Origin: VAZQ01 sp034669045
GTDB taxonomy: Bacteria > Pseudomonadota > Alphaproteobacteria > Rhizobiales > Xanthobacteraceae
Direction of reading: 5' to 3'
Length of the DNA: 64,000 nucleotides
Assembly (NCBI GenBank): GCA_034669045.1
Contig: JAXDOD010000085.1
Coordinates: 32,808-96,807 of the forward strand
How positions within the stretch are numbered: position 1 is the stretch's first letter; each line of letters opens with the position of its first letter. A program made the position numbers and the translations under genes. Below, in pieces: positions 17,134 to 25,700 of this stretch. The notes beneath the pieces were generated by a model. It was not told the DNA's origin. It saw only the letters and a program-made list of their open reading frames with translations, and searched no databases.

Positions 17134-17922
17134 ATGCATCATCGGATTGTGTTTGCACCCGGCCGTCCGGTTGCCAGTGCATTTGCAGTCGCGCTGGCGA
17201 CAACGATGTTTACGGTCCTGGTCGGATCGGTCGCGCTGGCGCAGACGCCGCCCGCGGCCCCGGCCCCGGCTCCCAAGGCCACGCCGAAGGCCGCCCCCAA
17301 GGCGGCACCGAAGGCGGCCCCGGCGCCCGCTCCCGTCCAGCAGCCGCCGCAGGCGGCGCAGGGTGCACAGAATGGCGCCGAGCAGCCGCAGCTTATCTTT
17401 TCGCCCTGGACCAAGTTCTGCCTCAAGGGCCAGGAGGCGGGCGCCAAGCAGGTCTGCTTCACCGGCAAGGACGGCCGCGTCGAATCCGGCATGCCGGTGG
17501 TGGCAGCCGTGCTGATCGAGCCGGAGAATGATCCGAAGAAGGTCCTGCGCGTGACGTTGCCGCTCGGCATGTCGATTCAGCCGGGCACCCGGGTAATCGT
17601 CGATCAGGGCCAGCCGATGACCGGCCCCTACGTGATCTGCTTCCAGAACGGTTGCATGGCCGACTACGAAGCCAGCGGCGAACTGATCGGCAAGCTGAAG
17701 AAAGGTCAGGGCCTGGTGGTGCAGGGCATCAACGGCGCCGGCCAGGCGATCAGCCTCGTGCTGCCGCTCGGCGATTTTTCCAAGGCCTATGAAGGACCGC
17801 CGACCGATCCGAAAGTATTCGAGGAGCAGCAGAAGAAGCTGCAGGATGAATTGCAGCGGCGCGCCGAGGAAGCCCGCAAGAAGCTCGAAGGCCAGGGCGG
17901 CGCCGCGCCGCCGACCCGGTAA
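17134..17922 (+). CDS. Invasion-associated locus B (IalB) family protein
   Basis: 262 aa. A signal peptide covers residues 1 to about 36 (ALATTMFTVLVGSVALAQ), then a low-complexity Pro/Ala/Lys linker with KAAP repeats (about 45-70), then the IalB domain (PWTKFCLKG, KQVCFTG, LPLGMSIQPGTRVIVD, GPYVICFQNGCMADYEA). The paired Cys residues fit the periplasmic disulfide fold. A charged C-terminal helix (EEQQKKLQDELQRRAEEARKKL) may be a coiled coil. IalB was named for erythrocyte invasion in Bartonella, but homologues are widespread in free-living rhizobia and the role here is unknown. Confidence 0.9.
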   Translation: MHHRIVFAPGRPVASAFAVALATTMFTVLVGSVALAQTPPAAPAPAPKATPKAAPKAAPKAAPAPAPVQQPPQAAQGAQNGAEQPQLIFSPWTKFCLKGQEAGAKQVCFTGKDGRVESGMPVVAAVLIEPENDPKKVLRVTLPLGMSIQPGTRVIVDQGQPMTGPYVICFQNGCMADYEASGELIGKLKKGQGLVVQGINGAGQAISLVLPLGDFSKAYEGPPTDPKVFEEQQKKLQDELQRRAEEARKKLEGQGGAAPPTR

Positions 17923-17948
17923 CCTGCCTCGGCTCCGCGAACATCCAT

Positions 17949-17970
17949 GAGGCGCGCGACGGCGCGCCTC
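17949..17970 (+). terminator. Hairpin downstream of the IalB-family gene
   Basis: A 9-bp perfect stem GAGGCGCGC/GCGCGCCTC with GACG loop begins 27 bp after the stop. The sequence following is AATGCTTTG, so the U-tract is poor. A terminator is likely but not canonical. Confidence 0.5.
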
Positions 17971-18302
17971 AATGCTTTGATGGATCGGGATTCGTTTACG
18001 CATCGTCCGTCGAGATGATGCCCGAGGATCACCGTACCTCTTCGCCGCTTTGCCGTTCTGCTGGCGTGTGCGGAGTTGCGACATCAAGCTTGGCGCGAGA
18101 CCACGATCGCTCGTTCACGATCGCGCGACGATCGGACGCGCACCCTCGCGAGACGATGAGAAAATCTTGACGAATGCGCCAGACTCAGCGCAATCCACAG
18201 GCTCTCGATCTCGCCTCGTAGTAACTCTGTAAGAGCAACTCGGCGGACGCAGTTGGATCGGCAGAACACGCAAGTGCCGCGGGTGCGAAAACTCAAATCA
18301 TA
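17971..18302. other. Intergenic stretch, no gene recognised
   Basis: 332 bp of lower GC than the surroundings. Several CGATCG-type short palindromes occur around 18105-18135. No convincing ORF, RNA gene or repeat element was recognised. Confidence 0.5.
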
Positions 18303-18758
18303 ATGAGAATAGATCGAATGGCTAGACTCGCGCGCGCAGACAGCTTTCCGGTTCCGTCGGTGACCTGCGATGCTGACGGCTATTATCGGATCAAGGCGAT
18401 GATGACGCCGTGTATCTCGGAGATCGAGCGGTATCGCTATCCGATGTGGCCAGACACATTCGAGGAGTTCACTGAGAAACGGCGTTCCGAGGAGCGCTCG
18501 TGGAAGCAGCGCGGTTGCCTCGTGATGAAGGTGCTCGTCGACGCGGCGTCGCTGCTAGCCTTCTGCGCGGATCGCCACATATCGGTTACGCCGGCGGCCG
18601 CTCAATCCTACGCGACCTCTCGCGCCTATCCGAGATTTTCGAACGCCACCCCGAGCGTCCCGGGCGCCGCGTTGACCCACGCGCCGACATTGCAGGCGGA
18701 AGCGCCGCAGGTCGAGCCACCATCGAAGGCCGCACCGAGATTGAAGGTCGCCGTCTAG
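18303..18758 (+). CDS. Hypothetical protein
   Basis: 151 aa from ATG 18303, or 146 aa from ATG 18318. Nothing is recognised. The first 75 residues are mixed charged and aromatic (IERYRYPMWPDTFEEF), and the C-terminal half is Pro/Ala/Ser-rich, suggesting a disordered tail. There is no signal peptide or membrane segment and only a weak ribosome site. Isolated between ialB and hspQ. The ORF could be fortuitous. Confidence 0.4.
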   Translation: MRIDRMARLARADSFPVPSVTCDADGYYRIKAMMTPCISEIERYRYPMWPDTFEEFTEKRRSEERSWKQRGCLVMKVLVDAASLLAFCADRHISVTPAAAQSYATSRAYPRFSNATPSVPGAALTHAPTLQAEAPQVEPPSKAAPRLKVAV

Positions 18759-18835
18759 CGTCCGTTCCTTCGCGCATGGTGGAGCGCGTGCGCGGTCCCG
18801 GGTCGGCGTGTCACTGACAGGCGGTCAGCGGCCGA

Positions 18836-19168
18836 TCAGTTCAGCAGCGAATTGCGCGGCCGGTATTTGCCCTTCTCATCCTCGACGAACACCTCCGCGA
18901 CCTGCGGATGACGCACCGGCTCACCGGAGGTGTCGGGCAGAAGGTTCTGTTCGGAGACATAGGCGACGTATTCGGTCTCCGCATTCTCGGCGAACAGGTG
19001 GTAGAACGGCTGGTCCTTGCGTGGCCGCCGCTCGGCGGGGATCGCCTGGTACCATTCGTCGGTATTATTGAATTCCGGATCGATGTCGAAGACGACGCCG
19101 CGAAACGGATAGAGGCGATGCCGCACGACCTCGCCAATCTTGAATTTCGCCGTGCGCATCTTCTTCAT
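18836..19168 (-). CDS. hspQ: Heat shock protein HspQ (YccV-like, hemimethylated-DNA-binding domain)
   Basis: 110 aa, normal length. The HspQ fold is visible throughout: AKFKIGEVVRHRLYPFRGVVFDIDPEF, EWYQAIP, KDQPFYHLFAE, YVAYVSEQNLL and PVRHPQV. In enterobacteria HspQ modulates Lon protease specificity and binds hemimethylated oriC DNA. M4 (MRTAKF) is an alternative start. It is divergent from the TauD-family gene across 147 bp. No clear heat-shock promoter was identified. Confidence 0.93.
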   Translation of the reverse strand: MKKMRTAKFKIGEVVRHRLYPFRGVVFDIDPEFNNTDEWYQAIPAERRPRKDQPFYHLFAENAETEYVAYVSEQNLLPDTSGEPVRHPQVAEVFVEDEKGKYRPRNSLLN

Positions 19169-19315
19169 GCGTCAGACGATAAGCTGGAATTGCGGCGCAT
19201 ACCAGACCACAAGGTCTGCCCCCCGGCGGCCGTTGGACACTGACCCGTTGGTATAAGTCTACTTGAATCCGTCGTAGTATTACGGAGAAATCCGGGCACT
19301 CGTCGAGGCGACCCT

Positions 19316-20170
19316 ATGGCAATCTCGATCAAGAATCTGGACGCGCCGCTCGGCGCCGAAATCCGCGGCATCGATCTGTCCCAGGCCTTGCCGAAGTCCG
19401 ACGTGGACGCCATCGAGGAGGCGTGGCGGCGCCGCCTCGTGGTCGTGGTGAAGGAGCAGCGCCTCGACGACCCGCAGCTCCTCGCCTTCAGCCGGTATTT
19501 CGGCGAGCTCGACCCGCCGGGGCCCAATCCCTATGGCGAGCCGTTCAACAAGGCGCATCCGGAGATCAACGTCATCTCCAACGTGGTGGAGAACGGCAAG
19601 CCGATCGGCAACCTGGGCGCCGGCGAAGCGGTCTGGCACGCCGACATGACCTACATCGACGTGCCGCCGAAGGCCGCGATCCTCTATGCGCTCGAAGTGC
19701 CGGCCGGGCAGGGCAACACCTATTTCGCCGACATGTTCGCGGCCTACGAGGCGCTGCCGGCGGCGCTCAGGCAGGCGGCGCAGGGCAAGGTCGCGCTCCA
19801 CGACGCGTCGCGCAACAGCGCGGGCATGCTGCGCAAGGGCTACAAGGAGGTGACCGACGTCCGCGAGACCATGGGCGCGCGCCATCCGCTCGTGCGCACC
19901 GACCCGCAGACCGGGCGCAAGGCCTTGTTCCTCGGCCGGCGGCCGAACGCCTACATTGTCGGGCTCGACGTGGCGGAGAGCGACGCGCTGCTCGATGCGC
20001 TCTGGGCTCACGTGGCGCAGCCGCGCTTTGCGGTCTGCCACGAATGGGAGGCGGGCGATCTCTTGATGTGGAACAACCTCTCGGTCCTGCATCGGCGCGA
20101 CGAGTTCGACCCGAACTCGCGCCGCGTCATGCACCGCACCCAGATCAAGGGCAACGAACGCATCGCCTAG
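19316..20170 (+). CDS. TauD/TfdA-family 2-oxoglutarate-dependent dioxygenase
   Basis: 284 aa. Non-haem Fe(II)/2-oxoglutarate dioxygenase with H-x-D in VWHADMTY (about residue 103), distal His/Arg region LLMWNNLSVLHRRDEFDPNSRRVMHRTQI near the C-terminus, and the N-terminal LGAEIRGIDL typical of TauD/TfdA. GAGG lies 9 nt before the ATG. It leads a same-strand set with a Bug binding protein and a hydroxyacid dehydrogenase, a pattern of small-molecule catabolism. Members act on taurine, 2,4-D and other sulfonates or ethers; the substrate here is not assignable. Confidence 0.92.
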   Translation: MAISIKNLDAPLGAEIRGIDLSQALPKSDVDAIEEAWRRRLVVVVKEQRLDDPQLLAFSRYFGELDPPGPNPYGEPFNKAHPEINVISNVVENGKPIGNLGAGEAVWHADMTYIDVPPKAAILYALEVPAGQGNTYFADMFAAYEALPAALRQAAQGKVALHDASRNSAGMLRKGYKEVTDVRETMGARHPLVRTDPQTGRKALFLGRRPNAYIVGLDVAESDALLDALWAHVAQPRFAVCHEWEAGDLLMWNNLSVLHRRDEFDPNSRRVMHRTQIKGNERIA

Positions 20171-20271
20171 CGAACGCATCGCCTGATGTCTTCGACCAGA
20201 CGTCGCAGCCAGCCCGGCCGTCACTTGTTCGACGAAGGGCTAACGGTAAGATGGCGTTTTCGGAGATGGGC

Positions 20272-21276
20272 ATGAACCAACGCGAATTCCACCGGCGCGC
20301 CGTTTTGGGCGCCGGCCTTGCCTCGCTCGCGGCGACCGCCTTGGGACCATTCCCAGCCTGGGCGCAAGGCCGCTATCCCGACCGTCCGATCAGGCTGATC
20401 GTGCCGTTCGCGCCTGGCGGCGCCACCGACGTGGTCGGCCGTTTGTGGGCCGAGAAGATGAAGTCGGTACTCGGCACGGTGGTGATCGAGAACAAGGCGA
20501 GCGGTGGCGGCGCGCCCGGCACCTCGGAGGTCGCCCGCGCGCAGCCTGACGGCTACACGTTCCTGTTCGGCAACACCAGCACGCAGGTGCTGCTGCCCGT
20601 GCTGATGCCGCGGCCGCCCTACGACCCGGTCAAGGATTTCACCGCGATCTACATCCTGTGCGTCGCGCCGACCGTGATCGTGGTGCATGAGTCGGTGCCG
20701 GCGCGCACGCTGACGGAACTCGTGGCCTATGCCAAGACCAATCCGGGCAAGCTGTCCTATGGCTCGGCCGGCGCCGGCACGCTGACCAATCTCGCCGGCG
20801 AGCTGTTCAAGCAACTCATCGGCGCGCCCGACATCGTGCATATCCCCTACAAAGGCTCGGCGCCGGGCGTCTCCGACCTCGCCGCCGGCCACATTCCGAT
20901 GATGACGCCGAACATCGGCGGGCCATTGCTGGACTTCCACCGCGCCGGAAGGGTGCGCATCCTCGCGGTCGCGCACGAGACGCGGCTTAAGGCCGCGCCC
21001 GATATCCCGACCGCGATCGAGGCCGGGCTGCCGGGCATGGTCGCTTCCAACTTCAACGGGCTGTTTGCGCCGGCCGGGCTGCCGAAGCCCATCGTCGATC
21101 TGCTCGCGGACGGCACCCGCAAGATGGCCTCCGACGCCGAGTTCCAGAAGGTGCTGCTGGCCTCCGGCTTCGAGCCGACCGGCGCGTCCGGACCGGACGA
21201 GGCGGCGCGGCTGGTGCGCGACGAACTGGCGCGCTGGACGCCGATCATGAAGGCCACCAACTTCAAGCTGGAATGA
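20272..21276 (+). CDS. Tripartite tricarboxylate transporter (Bug family) substrate-binding protein
   Basis: 334 aa, ATG at 20272 with GGAG six nt upstream; ATGs at 20251 and 20266 are less well placed. The leader contains RRAVLGAGLASLAATA and ends at PAWAQ, a Tat-like or Sec signal. Bug-family signatures: YPDRPIRLIVPFAPGGATDVVGR, IENKASGGGAPGT, PDGYTFLFGN, LSYGSAGAGTL, HIPYKGSAP and the C-terminal AEFQKVLLASGFEPTG. It binds carboxylates in the periplasm. No TctA/TctB membrane components are nearby, so it is an orphan. The TauD and dehydrogenase neighbours suggest a shared substrate pathway. Confidence 0.92.
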   Translation: MNQREFHRRAVLGAGLASLAATALGPFPAWAQGRYPDRPIRLIVPFAPGGATDVVGRLWAEKMKSVLGTVVIENKASGGGAPGTSEVARAQPDGYTFLFGNTSTQVLLPVLMPRPPYDPVKDFTAIYILCVAPTVIVVHESVPARTLTELVAYAKTNPGKLSYGSAGAGTLTNLAGELFKQLIGAPDIVHIPYKGSAPGVSDLAAGHIPMMTPNIGGPLLDFHRAGRVRILAVAHETRLKAAPDIPTAIEAGLPGMVASNFNGLFAPAGLPKPIVDLLADGTRKMASDAEFQKVLLASGFEPTGASGPDEAARLVRDELARWTPIMKATNFKLE

Positions 21277-21370
21277 GCACCCCCTACGGCGTTCCATCGC
21301 GGACGCGCGCGTGCTAAAGCCGCTCGCGCGCGATCGCGCGCCGCTATGATCCCAACCCGCTGGAGTTTTC

Positions 21371-22453
21371 GTGCCCGCTCGCAATGTCCTGGTCGTCGAG
21401 GACGACCCCTTCCTGCGCGTGGTCGGCCTCCTGCTCGACCCCGACACGTCGGCCCAGCGCTACGCCGCCTTCGCGGATTTCTTCGCCCATGACGAGCCCG
21501 ACTTCGACGGCTACGTGAGGCGCACGCGCGAGCGCGTGGGAAACCTCTTTCCTGCCGAGGTGAGGATCGTCGAGACGGCGGAGGAGCTGCGCGCGGCGCT
21601 TCCCGGCAGCCGCGCGCTGATCGTCGAGGGGCTGAATGTCGGACCTGAGGAACTCGCGGCCGGCGCCGACCTTGCGCTCGTGCAGAAATTCGGCACTCGC
21701 CCGCGCAACATCGACCAGGCCGCCTGTGTTGCGAAGGGCGTCAAGCTGATGACGCTGCGCCGGCGCGTCAACTGCGCCTGCGCCGAGATGGCGTTCACGC
21801 TGATGCTGATCCTGGCCAAGAAGCTCAACCAGGTCATGGGACGGATCAGCGTCGAGCAGCTTGCCGAGGCGGGGTATCCCTACAAGCCGTTCGACCGCCG
21901 CCACACGCCGAATTCGAACTGGCCGCGGATTTCCGGCGTGCGCGTCCTCTACCAATCCACGGTCGGCATTGTCGGCCTGGGCGAAATCGGCTGCGAGGTT
22001 GCGCTGCGGGCGGCGGCGTTCGGGATGCGCACGCTCTATTACCAGCGCAACCGGCTGCCGGAGGCGGAGGAGCGCGAGCTCAACGCCACCTATGTCGGGT
22101 TGGAGACGCTTTTGGCCGAAAGCGACTGGGTCGTTCCGATCCTGCCGAGCGCGCCATCGACGCGCGGCCTGATCGGCCGCAAGGGACTGGCGCAGATGAA
22201 GCCCGGCGCGATGCTGGTCAACATCTCGCGCGCCGATGTTGTCGATCGCGCCGCCCTGATCGATGCGCTGACGTCGCAGCGGCTCGGCGGTTTTGCGCTC
22301 GACCCGCTCTATGAGGCGCCGGGCCGGAGCGACGACGAGCTGCTGGGCTTCCGGAACGTCGTGATCAGCCCGCATCTGGCCGCGCAGCCGCGCTTCAATG
22401 CGCTCAACGATCTCTCCGATCTCTGCGCCGGGGTGGCGAAGGCGCTGGCGTGA
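21371..22453 (+). CDS. D-isomer-specific 2-hydroxyacid dehydrogenase family protein
   Basis: 360 aa from GTG 21371 (GGAG at 21362-21365). The NAD(P) Rossmann motif is GIVGLGEIGCEVALRAAAFGM (around residues 197-217), catalytic Arg in VNISRADVVDR and catalytic His in VISPHLAAQ. An N-terminal extension (LNVGPEELAAGADLALVQKFG) forms the usual substrate-side lobe. Cys-rich RRVNCACAEMAF replaces the more usual N-S-x-V-AEH segment. Likely reduces or oxidises a 2-hydroxy/2-oxo acid in the pathway started by the TauD-family enzyme; inference from context. Confidence 0.9.
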   Translation: MPARNVLVVEDDPFLRVVGLLLDPDTSAQRYAAFADFFAHDEPDFDGYVRRTRERVGNLFPAEVRIVETAEELRAALPGSRALIVEGLNVGPEELAAGADLALVQKFGTRPRNIDQAACVAKGVKLMTLRRRVNCACAEMAFTLMLILAKKLNQVMGRISVEQLAEAGYPYKPFDRRHTPNSNWPRISGVRVLYQSTVGIVGLGEIGCEVALRAAAFGMRTLYYQRNRLPEAEERELNATYVGLETLLAESDWVVPILPSAPSTRGLIGRKGLAQMKPGAMLVNISRADVVDRAALIDALTSQRLGGFALDPLYEAPGRSDDELLGFRNVVISPHLAAQPRFNALNDLSDLCAGVAKALA

Positions 22454-22528
22454 GAGCGCACCCTTTCCGGCAGGTGCTGGTGTCGGCGCCGCTTGGGTTG
22501 CGATCACGCCCGCTCGGAACTTCGGGCG

Positions 22529-23503
22529 CTACTGCAAGGTGATGTTCGCGTCCTTGATCACCTTGCCCCAGAGCTCGGCCTCTTCGGCGAAGAATCGTGC
22601 CGCCTCGGCGCGGGTGCTGCCGACCGGCTCCATCTGCATTTCACGGAGCTTGCTGTTGACGTCGGGGCGCCGCATGACCTCGGCGACGTCGCGGCTGATC
22701 CGCTCGGCGAGCGCGTCCGGCGTGTTCGGCGGCGCGACCAGGCCGAACCAGGTGATCGACCGGTAGCCCGGGTAGAACTCGGCGATCGCCGGCACATCGG
22801 GGACCACCGAACTGCGCTGCGGGCTCGCGACCGCGACCATCTTGACCTGACCGGCCTGATGCTGCGGCAGGGAGGTGGTGAACGTGTCGAACATCATGTC
22901 GACATGCCCGGCCACGATGTCGTTCATCGCCGGCCCGAGACCGCGATAGGGAACGTGGACGAGCTTGATGCCGGCCATCGATTCAAGATACGCGGCCGAC
23001 AGATGCGCGGTCCCGCCGGGGCCTGGCATGGCGGCGGTAACCTTGCTGGGATTGGCCTTGGCATAGGCCATCAGCTCCTGGAATCCGCCTTCGAAGCTTT
23101 TGCGCGTGATGAGCACATAGGGAACGGTCGTCAGCCACGAGATCGGGACCCAGCGCGCGGAGTCATACGCCATGTCCTTGAACAGGAACTTGTTGGTCGC
23201 GATCGTGCCCGGCGGAGCGATCATCATCGTATGGCCGTCGGGCGTCGAACGGAAAACCTCCGCCGCGCCGATATTGCCGGACGCGCCGGGAACGTTCTCG
23301 GTGATGACCGATGCGTTCCATTTCCGACCCAGTTGATCGGTCAGGAGCCGCGACAGGACATCCGTGCCCGAGCCCGGCGGGAATGGCACGACGATGCGCA
23401 CCACCCGGTTCGGATAGGGATTTTGCGCGTGGCTGGATACGGCAGGCAACACACTGCCGAGCGCGGCCGTCAGCGCCATGACACCGAGCCTGGTCCGCCG
23501 CAT
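22529..23503 (-). CDS. Bug-family substrate-binding protein
   Basis: 324 aa. ATG at 23503 with AAGGAG eight nt upstream. Signal peptide residues 1-26 (MALTAALGSVLPAVSSHAQ). Bug signatures: YPNRVVRIVVPFPPGSGTDVLSR, ENVPGASGNIGA, PDGHTMMIAP, HVPYRGLGPAMNDI and WFGLVAPPNTP. Orphan with no TctAB. It is convergent with the hydroxyacid dehydrogenase gene (75 bp between stops). Confidence 0.92.
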   Translation of the reverse strand: MRRTRLGVMALTAALGSVLPAVSSHAQNPYPNRVVRIVVPFPPGSGTDVLSRLLTDQLGRKWNASVITENVPGASGNIGAAEVFRSTPDGHTMMIAPPGTIATNKFLFKDMAYDSARWVPISWLTTVPYVLITRKSFEGGFQELMAYAKANPSKVTAAMPGPGGTAHLSAAYLESMAGIKLVHVPYRGLGPAMNDIVAGHVDMMFDTFTTSLPQHQAGQVKMVAVASPQRSSVVPDVPAIAEFYPGYRSITWFGLVAPPNTPDALAERISRDVAEVMRRPDVNSKLREMQMEPVGSTRAEAARFFAEEAELWGKVIKDANITLQ

Positions 23504-23699
23504 CGCGCGACTCCTTGGTCCTGGCGGCCCTCGCAGGCTTGCGGTCGGCGCCAGCTTCCTTTGTGTGCACGGTATCAGCCTGCTTGCGCGCTTGGAAGCG
23601 GAGGCGGATCGCCGCGCCGACGTCGACGGACCGATCGTCGGGAAAGCGTAGGCCGCAACAAGCGAGGCGCATTGCGCCATTCCTCGCGATACTCGTGCG

Positions 23700-24905
23700 C
23701 TACAGCACTTCGCCGCGCATGAGCCGCGGCTGCGAGGCTGCCGGCATGATGCCCTCGCGCATGATGGCTCGCCGCAGCGGGCCGATGCGCTGCAGCAGGT
23801 AGAAGCCCAATCCGCGCGCGCCCTGCAGCGGGAGGAAGCCGGAAAGGAGGCTGCGGTTGAGGAGATCGACCGCGAGCGTGCGGCTGGTCACGTCGGCGCG
23901 GCGCATGCGCTCGTAGCGCGCGGTGAGGTCGGCGGCGCCAATATCGCCGCCGTCCCGGTGTGCCGCGACCACGAACTCGGCGATGGTGGCGGCGTCGCGC
24001 AATCCCAGATTGAGACCCTGCGCGCCGATCGGCGGCATGACGTGGGCGGCCTCGCCGACGAGCGCGATGCGATGGGCACCGAACGAGCGCGCGGTTTCGA
24101 CCATCAGCGCAAAGATGCCGCGGCCCGGTTCGACCGTGACATGCCCCAGGATCGAATGGGAGCGCCGCTCGATCTCCGCCGCCATGGCCTCGTCGGAGAG
24201 CGCGGCGAGGCGAGGGGCCTCGGCCGGGCCGGTCACGAACACCAGGCTGGAGCGCCGCCCGGGCAACGGCACCAGCGTGAATGGGCCGCTTTCGCTGTGA
24301 AATTCGGTCGAGATGTCGTGGTGCGGCAGGCTGTGGCCGAAATTGAAGGTCAGCGCGGTCTGGGGATAGTTCCAGCCGTCGGTCGCGATGCCGGCGGCGG
24401 CGCGGCACAGCGAGCGGCGCCCCTCGGCCCCGATGGCAAGGCGGGCCGCGATCGCCGCGCCGGACTTGAGGGTGACGACGACCTTGGCGTCCTCGACCGC
24501 AACCGCGTCGGCGTCCTCTTCGATTAGCTTCAGCGCGGGCAGCTCATGGGCGCGGGTCTCGAGCGCCGCCAGCAGGAACCGGTTCTCGATGATGTATCCG
24601 AATGCCGGCAGCCCGATCTCGTGCGCCTCGAAGCGCACCTCCGGCGCCCGCAGCAGCCGCCTCGTGTCGTCGACGATGCGCATGACGCGCAGCGGCGCCG
24701 CGTGCTCGCGGCATCGCTCCCAGACGCCGAGCGTCTCCAATGCCCTGACCGAGCCGGCGAGCAGCGCCGTGGTGCGGTTGTCGCCTGCGCGCGCGCCCCC
24801 GGCCACGAGCGCCGTCTCGACGCCCGCGCCGGCGATCGCGATCGCAGCGGTCAGCCCCGCGGGGCCGCCGCCCACGACAACCAGCTCGGCAGTCTGCGTT
24901 TTCAT
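23700..24905 (-). CDS. UbiH/UbiF/VisC-family FAD-dependent hydroxylase
   Basis: 401 aa. A class A flavin monooxygenase of the ubiquinone-hydroxylase group: dinucleotide fold LVVVGGGPAGLTAAIAIA at residues 8-25, GAEGRRS (DG-like motif, about 158), and the GD-type motif ALVGEAAHVMPPIGAQGLNLGLRDA around 280. UbiH-group proteins have HPxxGQGxN; here PIGAQGLN. It probably hydroxylates the ubiquinone ring precursor; which ring position cannot be decided. Divergent from pcs, with a repeat element in the shared 102 bp. Confidence 0.87.
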   Translation of the reverse strand: MKTQTAELVVVGGGPAGLTAAIAIAGAGVETALVAGGARAGDNRTTALLAGSVRALETLGVWERCREHAAPLRVMRIVDDTRRLLRAPEVRFEAHEIGLPAFGYIIENRFLLAALETRAHELPALKLIEEDADAVAVEDAKVVVTLKSGAAIAARLAIGAEGRRSLCRAAAGIATDGWNYPQTALTFNFGHSLPHHDISTEFHSESGPFTLVPLPGRRSSLVFVTGPAEAPRLAALSDEAMAAEIERRSHSILGHVTVEPGRGIFALMVETARSFGAHRIALVGEAAHVMPPIGAQGLNLGLRDAATIAEFVVAAHRDGGDIGAADLTARYERMRRADVTSRTLAVDLLNRSLLSGFLPLQGARGLGFYLLQRIGPLRRAIMREGIMPAASQPRLMRGEVL

Positions 24906-24912
24906 GCCGTCT

Positions 24913-24995
24913 CGTCATTGCCGGACTTGACCGGGCATTCCATCATGCATTGTGTCAAGACGATGGATGCGCGGGTCAAGCCCGCGCCGGACGAT
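24913..24995. repeat. REP-like palindrome between ubiH-type gene and pcs
   Basis: Imperfect inverted repeat. CGTCATTGCCGGACTTGACC pairs with GCGGGTCAAGCCCGCGCCGG and an inner TCCATC pairs with GATGGA. It has the form of the interspersed repeats of Bradyrhizobium relatives. It occupies almost the whole divergent promoter region. Confidence 0.65.
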
Positions 24996-25007
24996 CGAGG
25001 TACGCCT

Positions 25008-25700
25008 TTGCCGCCGCTGGTCGAAATCCGCGCCTTCGCGGTCCACATCTTCACGGCCACCGGCGCGGCGCTGGCCTTGGCTGCCATGCTTGCGGCCGTG
25101 CGCGGCCAATGGGCGCTCATGTTCCTGTGCCTCGGCGTCGCTTTGATCGTGGACGGGGTCGACGGCACGATCGCACGCCGGGTCAGGGTGGCCGAGGTGC
25201 TGCCGCGCTGGTCGGGCGACCTGCTCGACCTCGTGGTCGACTTCGTCACTTATGTGTTCGTGCCGGGGTTTGCGATCGCCGCCGGCGGGCTTTTGCCGGA
25301 GCCGCTCGGCCTGCCCGCGGGTGCGGTCGTCGTGACCACGGGAGCGCTCTATTTCGCCGACCGGCAGATGAAGACCGGGGACAACTATTTCCGCGGCTTC
25401 CCGGCGCTGTGGAACGCGGCTGCGTTCTATCTGTTCGTTCTCAAGCCCGCGCCATGGCTCGCGGCGGCGGCGGTGGCGGTCTTGGCGGTGCTGACCTTCG
25501 TGCCGTTCAAGTTCGTCCATCCGTTCCGGGTCGCGCGGCTGCGCGCGCTGACCATCGTCATGGTGGGGGTATGGGCCTGCCTGGCGGTCCTTGCAGTGCT
25601 GCGCGATCTCGACGCGGGACCCTGGGTCGCGGGTGGATTGGTGGCCGTCGGCGCCTATTTTCTCGGCGTCGGACTGACGGACAAGGCTGAAACGACATGA
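25008..25700 (+). CDS. pcs: Phosphatidylcholine synthase
   Basis: About 230 aa integral membrane enzyme that condenses choline with CDP-diacylglycerol to phosphatidylcholine in one step. The CDP-alcohol phosphotransferase motif DGVDGTIARR...GDLLDLVVD is intact (DG-x2-AR-x-G-x3-D-x3-D pattern). Pcs-specific blocks are VEIRAFAVHIFTATGA, TYVFVPGFAI, ALYFADRQMKTGDNYFRGFPALWN and FVPFKFVHPFRVARLRAL. At least six hydrophobic segments. I prefer TTG 25008 (GAGG at 24997-25000); the ATG at 24963 would place 15 codons inside the upstream repeat. Its stop overlaps the terC start by 4 bp. Confidence 0.88.
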   Translation: MPPLVEIRAFAVHIFTATGAALALAAMLAAVRGQWALMFLCLGVALIVDGVDGTIARRVRVAEVLPRWSGDLLDLVVDFVTYVFVPGFAIAAGGLLPEPLGLPAGAVVVTTGALYFADRQMKTGDNYFRGFPALWNAAAFYLFVLKPAPWLAAAAVAVLAVLTFVPFKFVHPFRVARLRALTIVMVGVWACLAVLAVLRDLDAGPWVAGGLVAVGAYFLGVGLTDKAETT

